From NCBI GenBank assembly GCA_965262775.1, contig CBDHFT010000005.1, forward strand, positions 1-64,000: a DNA stretch of 64,000 bases, in the 5' to 3' direction. Source of the DNA: JASGCL01 sp965262775 (lineage in GTDB: Bacteria; Pseudomonadota; Alphaproteobacteria; JASGCL01). A model generated the notes under the pieces. The model saw only the letters and a program-made list of their open reading frames with translations. It was not told the DNA's origin and did no database searches. This document shows, in pieces, positions 17,011 through 25,245 of the stretch. Made by a program: the position numbers and the translations under genes. Position 1 is the stretch's first letter. The number at the start of each line of letters is the position of its first letter.

Positions 17011-18360
17011 ATGAATCACGACTCACCTTTGGATGTTGGCTGCCTGGATAATTTTATCTATTATCACCCCCAACATCATGGCTTGATGGTGGAAGGGGTG
17101 GCGGTCGCCGACCTAGCCCAACAATATGGCACACCATTTTATTGTTATTCCAGCGCCTCGATAGTCGATGCTATCACCCAATATAAAACCGCCTTGGCTT
17201 CATGCGCCCTGCCCGTTGCTATTCACTATGCGGCGAAGGCCAACAGCCGCCTGGGTATCTTAAAGGTAATAAAAGATAATGAGGTCGGGCTTGATATTGT
17301 CTCCATCGGTGAAATGATGGCGGGCTTGAAGGCTGGATTCGCCGCCCAAGATATTATTTATTCGGGGGTGGGCAAAACAAAAGACGATATAAAATATGCC
17401 ATCCAACAGGGGCTTGGGCAATTGAATGTCGAATCGTTTGACGAAATAAAAATATTGCTCGATGTCATGGCCGAAATCAAACCGTCAAAAAACCTGGCCG
17501 TTGCGGTGCGGGTTAACCCCAATGTTTCGGCGGGTGGGCACGAAAAAATTTCTACGGGTAAGGCGGGCGATAAATTTGGCATTGCTTTTGCCGACGCTTT
17601 GGCGGCTTACCAACTTTTATCCACCTGCCCTACTATCGCCCCCCATGCAATCGCCATGCACATTGGTTCGCAATTGACCGATGCTAAACAGTGGGAGCAT
17701 GCCTATCGCCAACTGGCAAAGTTGATAATTGATTTACACAGCCAAAAAATTGTTATTAAAGTTGCCGATATTGGCGGCGGCATGGCTATAAAATATCAAG
17801 ACGAAACCCCTGTCGATATGAAGGATTACACCGCCATGGTCAGCGATGTATTTGCGCCGCTACGCTCTATAGGTCTGGAAAAAATCGCTATCGAGCCTGG
17901 CCGGTCGATTGTTGGGCGGTCGGGCTTGCTCGTTTCGCGGGTTATCTTACAAAAACAAAGTGGTGATAAGCATGTGGTGGTGGTGGATGCCGCCATGAAT
18001 GACCTCATCCGCCCTACGCTATACCATGCCTACCATGCTATTTTACCTATCCAAGACCCGTTTTTTGCCTCCAAACCCCTAAGCAACGGCAAGGGCGATA
18101 GTATTGACATAAAATTACAAAATGTGGTAGGTGGGATATGCGAAACAGGTGATTTTTTTGCCCTGGCACGGAAATTGCCATCATTTAAGAATGATGAAAT
18201 CCTTGCCTTGTTTCACGTTGGCGCTTATGGGGCTATGATGTCGTCCAATTATAACACCCGCATGATGCCCACCGAAATTTTAATAACAAAATCAACCCAC
18301 ATAATAATGCGCCCGCGCCAGACATACGAAGATTTCTTTGCTTTAGAGAAGATTTTTTAA
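17011..18360 (+). CDS. lysA: Diaminopimelate decarboxylase
   Basis: Decarboxylates meso-diaminopimelate to L-lysine, the last lysine step. It is a fold type III PLP enzyme. The PLP lysine is Lys76 in HYAAKANS. VADIGGGMAIKY is the glycine loop for the PLP phosphate, IEPGRSIVG follows, and CETGDFFA carries the cysteine that completes the active site across the dimer. At 449 residues it is slightly longer than many relatives because of the N-terminus. AAAGGGA upstream of ATG 17011 is a good ribosome-binding site. It is the third gene of the argH unit. Confidence 0.96.
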   Translation: MNHDSPLDVGCLDNFIYYHPQHHGLMVEGVAVADLAQQYGTPFYCYSSASIVDAITQYKTALASCALPVAIHYAAKANSRLGILKVIKDNEVGLDIVSIGEMMAGLKAGFAAQDIIYSGVGKTKDDIKYAIQQGLGQLNVESFDEIKILLDVMAEIKPSKNLAVAVRVNPNVSAGGHEKISTGKAGDKFGIAFADALAAYQLLSTCPTIAPHAIAMHIGSQLTDAKQWEHAYRQLAKLIIDLHSQKIVIKVADIGGGMAIKYQDETPVDMKDYTAMVSDVFAPLRSIGLEKIAIEPGRSIVGRSGLLVSRVILQKQSGDKHVVVVDAAMNDLIRPTLYHAYHAILPIQDPFFASKPLSNGKGDSIDIKLQNVVGGICETGDFFALARKLPSFKNDEILALFHVGAYGAMMSSNYNTRMMPTEILITKSTHIIMRPRQTYEDFFALEKIF

Positions 18361-18372
18361 TATAGTAAAACC

Positions 18373-19839
18373 ATGAAAAATAATACTGCTTTTGATGAAT
18401 TGGGTAAGCGTGCTAATCGTTTTTCACAACCAGTAGCCATTGTTTTTGCTCTTTTGGGCGTCGGCTCACTATTTTTGGGTTATGGGTTTAGGGATTCTTT
18501 TCGACAAGCTATTTCTGGGGCCGATATTCCCACAATAGAAACCACCGACTATCCAGACGCAACCGTTGCCGACAATACAGGCGATAGCGCCACAACCCCC
18601 GCGGATAAGGCAGCCCTTAGCAAAATTCAAACCACCAGCAACAAAGCCGTGGCCAAAACCGATGCCAATAACGCCTTGCCCGCTAGCCAAATTGCCAACC
18701 TTAGTTCGGGAACATCTAATATTAACAAAGCCGACCTAGCTAATTTTACACAAAAAGATACCTTTGGTAAGGCTCTTATTCGTGGTGGGGTTTCACCAAC
18801 CGAAGCTTACCTAGCCACCGAGCAGGCACGCAAAGTATTCCCCCTTTCAAGTTTGGGTGAAAACCAAGTGGTCAAACTTGATTTTGGCAGGACATTAGCT
18901 AATCAACCATTTCTAAAACAATTTTCGGTCAGGGTTGGCGATACGTCGGAACTATTTGTTAAGCGTTTGGAAAATGGCAGTTTTGAGGCTTCCCTCAACC
19001 AATTGGCGGTGAATAATGCTGTAAAGTTATATCGATTTAAAATTGATAAAAGCGGCGGCTTGAACAGCAGCGCCGAAGCGGCAGGGCTTTCAGCAGAAAA
19101 CATCAATAACATGGTTAATCTTTTAGGGTTAGACATCAACCTGCAAACCGACATCAATGAAAATGACCTGATCCAATTGTTGTTTGATGACAGCGGTGCC
19201 ACCCAATCCAACGAACTGGGGGGAAACTTGCGCGTGGTTTTAATCTCCTCGGCCAAAACGGGTAAGGACAACGCCTTCTTCTATTATGCTGATGATGCGG
19301 GCAGCATTGGTTATTATAACAATGAAGGCAAAAGCCAACGAAAAATGTTGCTTGCAACCCCCGTCGACGGGGCGCGGTTGGTTTCCAATTTTGGTATGCG
19401 CCTTCACCCCGTCCTGGGGTTTACCCGCGCCCATAAGGGTATCGATTTCGCCGCCCCGACGGGCACGAAAGTTAAAGCATCGGGTGATGGCGTGGTGGAG
19501 GTATTACGCTGGGAAAATGGCTACGGCAATTACTTAAAAATTCGCCATCGCGATGGTTATTCCACCGCCTACGCTCACCTATCGCGTTATGAAAAAGGCG
19601 TCACGGTGGGAAGCAAAGTCAAACAAGGACAAATTATTGCCTATGTCGGCAACACTGGCCTTAGCACTGGATCGCATTTGCATTACGAAATTTTGGTAAA
19701 TAATGATCAAGTCAATCCCACGACCGTCAAATTACCGGCTTTACGCGCCTTAGCAGGCAATGACCTCAACCGCTTTCAGGTGGCGAAAAAAGACGCCTTG
19801 CTGCGCATTCAAAATGCCCAAATAATGGTTAAACAATAG
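18373..19839 (+). CDS. M23 family peptidase with membrane anchor
   Basis: Predicted periplasmic peptidoglycan endopeptidase or LytM-type activator. A single membrane helix lies at about 20-39. A disordered Thr/Ala/Asp-rich linker (45-115) and a middle domain with an OapA/LysM-like beta fold follow. The C-terminal LytM domain keeps the zinc ligands: His354 and Asp358 (HKGID) and the HLH motif at 435-437, so it should be catalytically active. Repeated GYGNYL and GLSTGSHLHYE segments are typical. It starts 12 bases after lysA and is probably read through from it. Confidence 0.92.
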   Translation: MKNNTAFDELGKRANRFSQPVAIVFALLGVGSLFLGYGFRDSFRQAISGADIPTIETTDYPDATVADNTGDSATTPADKAALSKIQTTSNKAVAKTDANNALPASQIANLSSGTSNINKADLANFTQKDTFGKALIRGGVSPTEAYLATEQARKVFPLSSLGENQVVKLDFGRTLANQPFLKQFSVRVGDTSELFVKRLENGSFEASLNQLAVNNAVKLYRFKIDKSGGLNSSAEAAGLSAENINNMVNLLGLDINLQTDINENDLIQLLFDDSGATQSNELGGNLRVVLISSAKTGKDNAFFYYADDAGSIGYYNNEGKSQRKMLLATPVDGARLVSNFGMRLHPVLGFTRAHKGIDFAAPTGTKVKASGDGVVEVLRWENGYGNYLKIRHRDGYSTAYAHLSRYEKGVTVGSKVKQGQIIAYVGNTGLSTGSHLHYEILVNNDQVNPTTVKLPALRALAGNDLNRFQVAKKDALLRIQNAQIMVKQ

Positions 19840-19861
19840 AACTGAAAGTGTGTAGACGCCC

Positions 19862-21184
19862 ATGATACACCGTTCCTTGGCGCGTACATTTGCTATTCAA
19901 CTAAGCGTTTTATTAATCGTGGCGGCGCAGACTTACCACGGCGTTATCATTCAAATTCAAGCCAACGATTATGGCATCAATACCTTGGGAATTGGGATTG
20001 TCACCAGCTTTTTCTATGTGGGGTATTTTATTTCCTGCTTAATAACCAAGCAATTTATTGCCGCTTTGGGTTATATTCGGGGACATGCTTTGATGACCAC
20101 CATCTATGCTTTGGCGGCCTTATTATTTCCTATCCATCCTGGGGTCGTGACTTGGTCATTGCTTTATTGCATCTGTGGCATGGCCATTGGCGGCATGTAT
20201 GTGGTTTTTGAATCATGGTTAAATTTTGCAACCGATAACAAAGGTCGCGGTCAACTCATGGCGGCTTATATCATCATGGCTACGCTAGGCAAGATAGTTG
20301 GCAACTACTCCTTCAATTATATCAGTAGTTTTAGTTTTAGCCACTATAGCTATATCACCATGTTTATTTTGGCATCAATGCTGCCCCTACTAACAACCAT
20401 GCTGCAACAACCTAATCCCGTGAGTGGCGAATTTTTGTCTTTTCGCACGGTGTATAAAATATCGCCCGCCGCCTTTGTTGTTTTGTTTTTAAGCCAGATT
20501 GGGGCTTCGGCCGCCAACAGTCTTGGCGCTCTTTTAGGAAAATTAATGGGGTTTAACTCTTGGTATATTTCTCACCTCATGACTTTGATATTCTTGTCGG
20601 CTATTTTGATACAGTTCCCCTTGGGGTATTTATCAAACAAAACCGATAGGCGATTGATTATTCTGTGGGTGATATTTTTTATGATGGCGGGTAATTGGTT
20701 GCTGCTAACCGCGCCCGTCGGCAGTGTCTCTTTTTGGGTGGCGATTATTATGATAGGCGGCAGTATTTATAACTTCTACCCCTTGGCCATGGCGCATATC
20801 AATGACCTGCTTCATGAACAACATCGCGCAGCAATTACCATGCAGCTTTTGTTGGTGTCCTCGATTGGGCAAACCATTGGTCCCATGACAACATCCTATT
20901 TCATGAGTCATTTTAGCTACCGTGGTTTTGCCATTGTATTGATTATTGAAGGTGCCTTGATGTTGCTGTTCTTGCTTAATCGCTTGCGCATTCGTCGGCC
21001 CGAAAAAAGCAACCTGGTCCATATTAAATTCCTCGCGGATATTCCCATGGCACCGACGGTGGTTAAAGCAAATTCAGACCCCATTATTACCAAACCCATC
21101 GCGCAGTCCATAACCAAGCGCGCAGCCAAGTCGTTAAAAAAAGCCCTCAAAAATAAATCACGAAATGTCATTCGTTCGAATTAA
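19862..21184 (+). CDS. MFS transporter
   Basis: Inner-membrane permease of the major facilitator superfamily with about twelve hydrophobic segments in 440 residues. The loop after helix 6 is short, and the protein ends in a lysine/arginine-rich tail of about 40 residues. The GYLSNKTDRR segment between helices 8 and 9 matches the conserved loop motif G-x-L-x-D-R-x-G-R-R in shortened form. FVVFESWLNFAT resembles the YfkF/Bll-type MFS group in alphaproteobacteria. The substrate is unknown. It begins 22 bases after the M23 gene and ends 129 bases before tRNA-His. Confidence 0.85.
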   Translation: MIHRSLARTFAIQLSVLLIVAAQTYHGVIIQIQANDYGINTLGIGIVTSFFYVGYFISCLITKQFIAALGYIRGHALMTTIYALAALLFPIHPGVVTWSLLYCICGMAIGGMYVVFESWLNFATDNKGRGQLMAAYIIMATLGKIVGNYSFNYISSFSFSHYSYITMFILASMLPLLTTMLQQPNPVSGEFLSFRTVYKISPAAFVVLFLSQIGASAANSLGALLGKLMGFNSWYISHLMTLIFLSAILIQFPLGYLSNKTDRRLIILWVIFFMMAGNWLLLTAPVGSVSFWVAIIMIGGSIYNFYPLAMAHINDLLHEQHRAAITMQLLLVSSIGQTIGPMTTSYFMSHFSYRGFAIVLIIEGALMLLFLLNRLRIRRPEKSNLVHIKFLADIPMAPTVVKANSDPIITKPIAQSITKRAAKSLKKALKNKSRNVIRSN

Positions 21185-21271
21185 CGAATTTTTATATTTA
21201 TCAGCGGCGCAAGCTATTATTTAAGATAATGTTTGCGGTTTTTAAAAGCCTATGGTAAGTGCTACCAAAGT

Positions 21272-21299
21272 CTTATAAAACTTTATAAGAAGTTTTATA
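21272..21299. repeat. Nested AT-rich inverted repeats upstream of tRNA-His
   Basis: CTTATAAA-AC-TTTATAAG (21272-21289) is an almost perfect palindrome. The same region also forms a 9-bp stem, TATAAAACT (21274-21282) with AGTTTTATA (21291-21299), around an 8-base loop. It lies between the MFS stop and the tRNA, 15 bases before the tRNA. It could be a binding site, a weak transcript end, or just AT-rich sequence with -10-like elements. Confidence 0.35.
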
Positions 21300-21313
21300 T
21301 ATCATTTTAATAT

Positions 21314-21391
21314 GGTGGCTGTAGCTCAGTTGGTTAGAGCACCTGATTGTGGTTCAGGGGGTCGCCGGTTCAAATCCGGTCAGCCACCCCA
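21314..21391 (+). tRNA. tRNA-His (GTG anticodon)
   Basis: A complete cloverleaf. The extra G at -1 (21314) pairs with C73, which is the identity element of tRNA-His. The acceptor stem is GTGGCTG/CAGCCAC. The D arm contains AGCTCAGTTGGTTAGAGC, the anticodon stem is CCTGA/TCAGG with GTG at 21349-21351, and the T arm holds GGTTCAAATCC. The CCA end is encoded (21389-21391). A T-rich stretch follows, but no strong terminator hairpin. Confidence 0.97.
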
Positions 21392-21451
21392 TTCCTTAAA
21401 ATAATTTTTTTTAATTTTGGCGACCGCGTTAATAACCCCGCCCTTTGCCGA

Positions 21452-22015
21452 TTACATTTTTATTGATTTTTGGTAAACTTCAAATGCCCCTGCACCATGC
21501 AACAGGGCAATAAAAACACCAACAATTAAGTCTGGCCAAATAGAGGGGTAATAGATTGTTGCCACGCCCGTTGCTATGACGGCTATGTTGGTGATGGCAT
21601 CATTACGCGACGAGAGATAGGTAGCGCGAATAAGGTTATCCTTATTCTTTTGGTATTTAATCAAAATCAAAGAACAAAAAACATTGATAATAAGCGCGCC
21701 AAAACTAACCCAAGACATGGTCAAACCATGGGGTGGGGTTTGCAAGGCAAGTTGTCGCCACACCGCCCAAAAGGTAACCAGGGCGGGCACGGCCATACTG
21801 CTCGCCAACAATATTCCGATGCGCCGACGCCACAGCAACGACCAGGTCGTAGCAAAAAATATCAAAAAATTAAGCGAGGCGTCTTCCAAAAAATCAATCG
21901 AATCGGCGACCAACGATACCGATGATATTTTTAATGCGTAAAAAAATTCAATACCGAAATATAAAAAATTTAATACAGCAACCAGCAAAATAATTTTGCG
22001 TATTTTTTTATCCAT
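21452..22015 (-). CDS. Short cation-diffusion-facilitator-like transporter
   Basis: A 187-residue membrane protein with about five or six hydrophobic segments. SVSLVADSIDFLEDASLN (32-49) matches helix 2 of CDF metal exporters, and the SSRNDAITNIAVIATG segment matches helix 5 with its aspartate. The soluble C-terminal domain of normal CDF proteins is missing, and the usual HxxxD of helix 2 reads DxxxF-type here (DSIDF), so metal specificity is unclear. The likely role is cation export. It follows the epimerase gene on the same strand with a 21-base gap. Confidence 0.72.
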   Translation of the reverse strand: MDKKIRKIILLVAVLNFLYFGIEFFYALKISSVSLVADSIDFLEDASLNFLIFFATTWSLLWRRRIGILLASSMAVPALVTFWAVWRQLALQTPPHGLTMSWVSFGALIINVFCSLILIKYQKNKDNLIRATYLSSRNDAITNIAVIATGVATIYYPSIWPDLIVGVFIALLHGAGAFEVYQKSIKM

Positions 22016-22036
22016 GTTTTTATCCTGCCTTATTTT

Positions 22037-22981
22037 TTATTGAAAAACATCGCTTAGAGCATTTTCACTTGATGCAAAGATAAAGGAAAAATTCTCCGAT
22101 AAAAGTTTTTTTGGCACAACCCGTTGCCCATGTAATAATAACCTATCGCCCATTTCACCAAACATCAATTTGATAACAAATTTTGGCATGAAGAACAAAG
22201 TATTTTTTCTTGCGGCCTTCATAAAAACTTTGGCAAAATCCTTCTGTTTGATTGGTTGCGGCGCGGTTAGGTTATAAACGCCCTGGGAACGGGTGTTTTG
22301 TAAAAAATAAGCCATGGCCCGCAACAAATCGGTGATATGTATCCAGGATAGGTAATGCTCCCCCTGCCCCATGCGTGGCGAGCACCCCAAGCGCGCGGGC
22401 AACATAAGGCGCGACAAGAAATCTCCCCCCTTATGATGCGGCGATTGATAGAGGGGCTTGCCCAGCACCACGCCCAAGCGCATGATAACGGTGCGGCAAG
22501 ATGGTTCGGCGCGGCGCGCCTCATATTCCCACGCGGCGCAAACCTTGCTGGTGAATTCGTGGCCAACCTTAACCCGTTCGTCAATAATTTCTTCCCCCAT
22601 CGCGCCATAATATCCAACGGCCGAGCAAGATATAAAAACCTTTGGCTTTTTTTGGTTTTTTTCTATCCATGCCACCAATCGCCTTGTCCCCACCAAACGC
22701 GATTCCAAAATCAATGATTTTTGTTTGGCACTCCATTTTTTTGCAGCGATAGGCTCGCCAGCCAAATTAATCACAACATCAAATGCTTCATTCGGAGACA
22801 ATTCTTCAAGGCTGGTTATAAGGTTGATACCTTGCGGTGCATAGGTTTCATCCCCATGTAGGCGACGGGTAAGAATGGTTATATGATGCGGCCCAACGGG
22901 AAAGCCATGTTGCCCATTTTGTAGAGCCTGGATAAGATAGGTGCCAACGAATCCCGTGCCCCCCGTGATAAGTATTTTCAT
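22037..22981 (-). CDS. TIGR01777 family epimerase (SDR39U1-like)
   Basis: Extended short-chain dehydrogenase-like protein. The NAD(P)-binding motif is ITGGTGFVGTYL (4-15). SAVGYYGAMGEE has the catalytic-type tyrosine region, and VINLAGEPIAAKKWS is a signature of the TIGR01777/SulA-like group. The C-terminal DUF1731 part is recognisable by EMGDRLLLHGQRVVPKKLL. At 314 residues it has the usual length. The reaction is unknown for the whole family. It is divergent from hflX across 53 bases. Confidence 0.88.
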   Translation of the reverse strand: MKILITGGTGFVGTYLIQALQNGQHGFPVGPHHITILTRRLHGDETYAPQGINLITSLEELSPNEAFDVVINLAGEPIAAKKWSAKQKSLILESRLVGTRRLVAWIEKNQKKPKVFISCSAVGYYGAMGEEIIDERVKVGHEFTSKVCAAWEYEARRAEPSCRTVIMRLGVVLGKPLYQSPHHKGGDFLSRLMLPARLGCSPRMGQGEHYLSWIHITDLLRAMAYFLQNTRSQGVYNLTAPQPIKQKDFAKVFMKAARKNTLFFMPKFVIKLMFGEMGDRLLLHGQRVVPKKLLSENFSFIFASSENALSDVFQ

Positions 22982-23030
22982 AATATATTCTTACACCGAT
23001 TCTTTCCTATACATAAAGTTAAAAAAAATC

Positions 23031-23036
23031 TATAAT
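23031..23036 (+). promoter_or_regulatory. Possible -10 element for hflX
   Basis: A perfect TATAAT lies at 23031-23036 in the gap between divergent genes, with no good -35 box. It overlaps the first possible hflX ATG (23035). Seven bases separate it from the second in-frame ATG (23044), the normal distance to a transcription start, so a leaderless message from 23044 is possible. Confidence 0.35.
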
Positions 23037-24384
23037 GCCTGCTATGGCTCACGACTCCCCAACATCCCTGACGGCTACAACCCCTCAGGTTATTGATAAA
23101 ATAAGGGGCAACGCGGCCAAGGGCGTTTTTATTATCTTGCCGTTGCACCCCCATCAACGGGTTTATGAAGAAGAAAAATTGTTGGAGGCTAGCGAATTGG
23201 TGCGCGCCCTGGGTGAATATGTCATCGGGTTTCATGTTGTGCCGCTGCGCGCCATCAGCCCTGCAACCTTAATCGGTAAGGGTTCCTTAGAAATAATCAA
23301 ACAAAAATTATTGGCCGCCGCCCCACCGATGGAGGATTGGCAAACCGCGCCGCAATTGGGCTTTGTCTATGTTGATGGCGCCCTGACCGCGGTGCAACAA
23401 CGCAACATCGAAAAAAATTTACAATGTTATGTCGAAGACCGCGAAGGCATCATCCTCAATATTTTTTCTAAAAGAGCGCAAAGCGAAGAAGGCCGTTTGC
23501 AGGTCAAAATGGCGCGGCTACAATATGACCAATCACGGCTGGTAAGAAGCTGGACCCACCTTGAAAGGCAACGCGGCAGCACGGGCAACATCGGCGGGCC
23601 AGGGGAACGGCAGATAGAATTGGATAAACGAAAACTGGCCGATGAAATAAAAAAAATAGAACGAAAATTGGCGAAGGTTCTGCAAACCCGCAGTTTGCAT
23701 CGCAAAACGCGGCAAAAAGTTCCCTACCCCCTCATAGCCTTGGTTGGTTATACCAACGCTGGCAAGTCAACGGTTTTCAATCGTTTAACGGGGGCGAAGG
23801 AATTGGCAACCGATTTGTTGTTTGCGACGCTTGATACCCATGTCAGGCGCGTTACCTTGCCATCCAAAAGGCAGGTTATTTTTTCTGACACGGTGGGGTT
23901 TATCAGCAACCTGCCCACGCATTTGATAGCCGCCTTTCGGGCAACCTTAGAAGAATTAGAACAGGCCAGCATTATCATTCACCTCGCCGATATTTCTGCC
24001 AATGATTTTACATTTAAGGTCAACCAGGTCGAAAAAATTTTATCGCAACTTCCCCTACCCGCAGGCCAAAAAAAATTCTTGGTGGGTAATAAATACGATC
24101 TGTTTAAAAAAAATGGCCAGGCCAGCCATTTAATAACCGATGTTAACATCGCGGGCATCGATGGCGAAAATTTTCCCGCCCTGTTAAAATTAATCGACGA
24201 AGAATTGGATAAGCAAGAAGATGTGGTAACCAAAACCTATGAATTCGCTATAAGCGACCAACATTTACCGCAAAAACTTTACGAAGTTGGGCGCGTGCTA
24301 AAGGACGAGGTTATGGATGAGCCGCCCCATCAACGGCACATCACGGTTAAATTGTCGCGCCTGCATTCGATGCAAATCCTATAG
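23035..24384 (+). CDS. hflX: GTPase HflX
   Basis: Ribosome-associated GTPase that splits stalled or heat-damaged 70S ribosomes. The N-terminal HflX domain is clear (VIGFHVVPLRAISPATLIGKG). The GQ-rich linker GSTGNIGGPGERQIELDKR is a family hallmark. The G domain has GYTNAGKSTVFNRLTG near 237-252, DTVGFISNLP and a NKYD-type specificity motif (GNKYDLF). At 449 residues it has normal length. ATG 23035 is the longest start; 23044 (MAHDSP) may be the true one because 23035 overlaps a TATAAT. In many relatives it follows hfq; here it stands alone before rpmI. Confidence 0.94.
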   Translation: MPAMAHDSPTSLTATTPQVIDKIRGNAAKGVFIILPLHPHQRVYEEEKLLEASELVRALGEYVIGFHVVPLRAISPATLIGKGSLEIIKQKLLAAAPPMEDWQTAPQLGFVYVDGALTAVQQRNIEKNLQCYVEDREGIILNIFSKRAQSEEGRLQVKMARLQYDQSRLVRSWTHLERQRGSTGNIGGPGERQIELDKRKLADEIKKIERKLAKVLQTRSLHRKTRQKVPYPLIALVGYTNAGKSTVFNRLTGAKELATDLLFATLDTHVRRVTLPSKRQVIFSDTVGFISNLPTHLIAAFRATLEELEQASIIIHLADISANDFTFKVNQVEKILSQLPLPAGQKKFLVGNKYDLFKKNGQASHLITDVNIAGIDGENFPALLKLIDEELDKQEDVVTKTYEFAISDQHLPQKLYEVGRVLKDEVMDEPPHQRHITVKLSRLHSMQIL

Positions 24385-24481
24385 ATAATAAAAAAATAAT
24401 TTTCCTGCTTGCCTTTTCATTTAATATTTGCTAGCCAACCAGGAGCATAGAAAAAATCGTAAAAACCCCAACAAAAATCCC

Positions 24482-24682
24482 ATGCCCAAATTAAAAAACA
24501 AATCATCCGCCAAAAAACGTTTCAAAATAACTGCAACGGGCAAAGTTAGATTTTATAGCGCTTATTTGCGCCACGGCACCTCGAAACGCCCAACCCAGAT
24601 GAAGCGGCAAAATCGCGGTTCGCAAATTTTAAAAGATTGTGATGGGCGTAAAATTCTTAAAAATTATTTGCGCGTTCAATAG
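24482..24682 (+). CDS. rpmI: 50S ribosomal protein L35
   Basis: Small basic ribosomal protein of 66 residues. MPKLKNKSSAKKRFKITATG is the standard L35 start, and the C-terminal GRKILKNYLRVQ fits. The frame is open from 24428, but ATG 24482 is the clear family start; the extra 18 codons upstream have no family match. It is followed by rplT after 59 bases, the universal rpmI-rplT pair. infC, which usually comes first in this operon, is not upstream; hflX is. Confidence 0.97.
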   Translation: MPKLKNKSSAKKRFKITATGKVRFYSAYLRHGTSKRPTQMKRQNRGSQILKDCDGRKILKNYLRVQ

Positions 24683-24741
24683 GTAATCATTATCATAGTT
24701 CAAGCAGTCATAAAAAGTAAAAGCACGAAAGGAAAAAAATC

Positions 24742-25110
24742 ATGGCAAGAGTAAAACGCGGCGTCACCGCACACAGCAGACATAAAAAAGTATTAAAAAA
24801 AGCCAAAGGCTATTTTGGCCGTCGCAAAAACACCATTCGCGTCGCCAAGCAAGCCGTCGAAAAGGCGGGTCAATATGCTTATCGCGATCGGCGTAATAAA
24901 AAACGCGTTATGCGCGGTTTATGGATTCAACGTATCAATGCCGCGGCACGCTTGCATGGCTTAACATACAACCGCTTGATTGATGGTTTAAAAAAATCAA
25001 ATATCGATTTGGACAGAAAAGTTTTATCAGAAATTGCCATCCATGATATGAACGGTTTTAAGCAGTTGACAGAAAAAGCTAAAGCGTCTGTCGGCAAAAC
25101 CAAAGCTTAA
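24742..25110 (+). CDS. rplT: 50S ribosomal protein L20
   Basis: Early-assembly 23S rRNA-binding protein; 122 residues. MARVKRGVTAHSRHKKVLKK at the N-terminus and the WIQRINAAARLHGLTYNRLI globular segment are diagnostic. An AAAGGA ribosome-binding site lies eight bases before the ATG. It precedes pheS by 135 bases; rpmI-rplT-pheST is a widespread order. In some bacteria L20 represses its own operon, but no leader structure for this is obvious here. Confidence 0.98.
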   Translation: MARVKRGVTAHSRHKKVLKKAKGYFGRRKNTIRVAKQAVEKAGQYAYRDRRNKKRVMRGLWIQRINAAARLHGLTYNRLIDGLKKSNIDLDRKVLSEIAIHDMNGFKQLTEKAKASVGKTKA

Positions 25111-25128
25111 AAAATCTTAAGATTTTTT

Positions 25129-25164
25129 AACTTGTCTTTGAACTGGTCTTTGAACTTGTCTTGG
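25129..25164 (+). repeat. Three 12-bp tandem repeats between rplT and pheS
   Basis: AACTTGTCTTTG, AACTGGTCTTTG and AACTTGTCTTGG stand head to tail, differing from one another at one or two positions. They follow directly behind a 20-base AT palindrome (25109-25128) at the rplT stop and lie 82 bases before the pheS ATG. The function is unknown. They could be a slippage-made minisatellite or repeated regulator site in the pheST leader. Confidence 0.6.
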
Positions 25165-25245
25165 GCGATAGCACCGCACGGTATAATTTGGTGCTGGTCA
25201 TTGGCGACATAAATTTATTATCATCAAAACATATAAATATTAATA

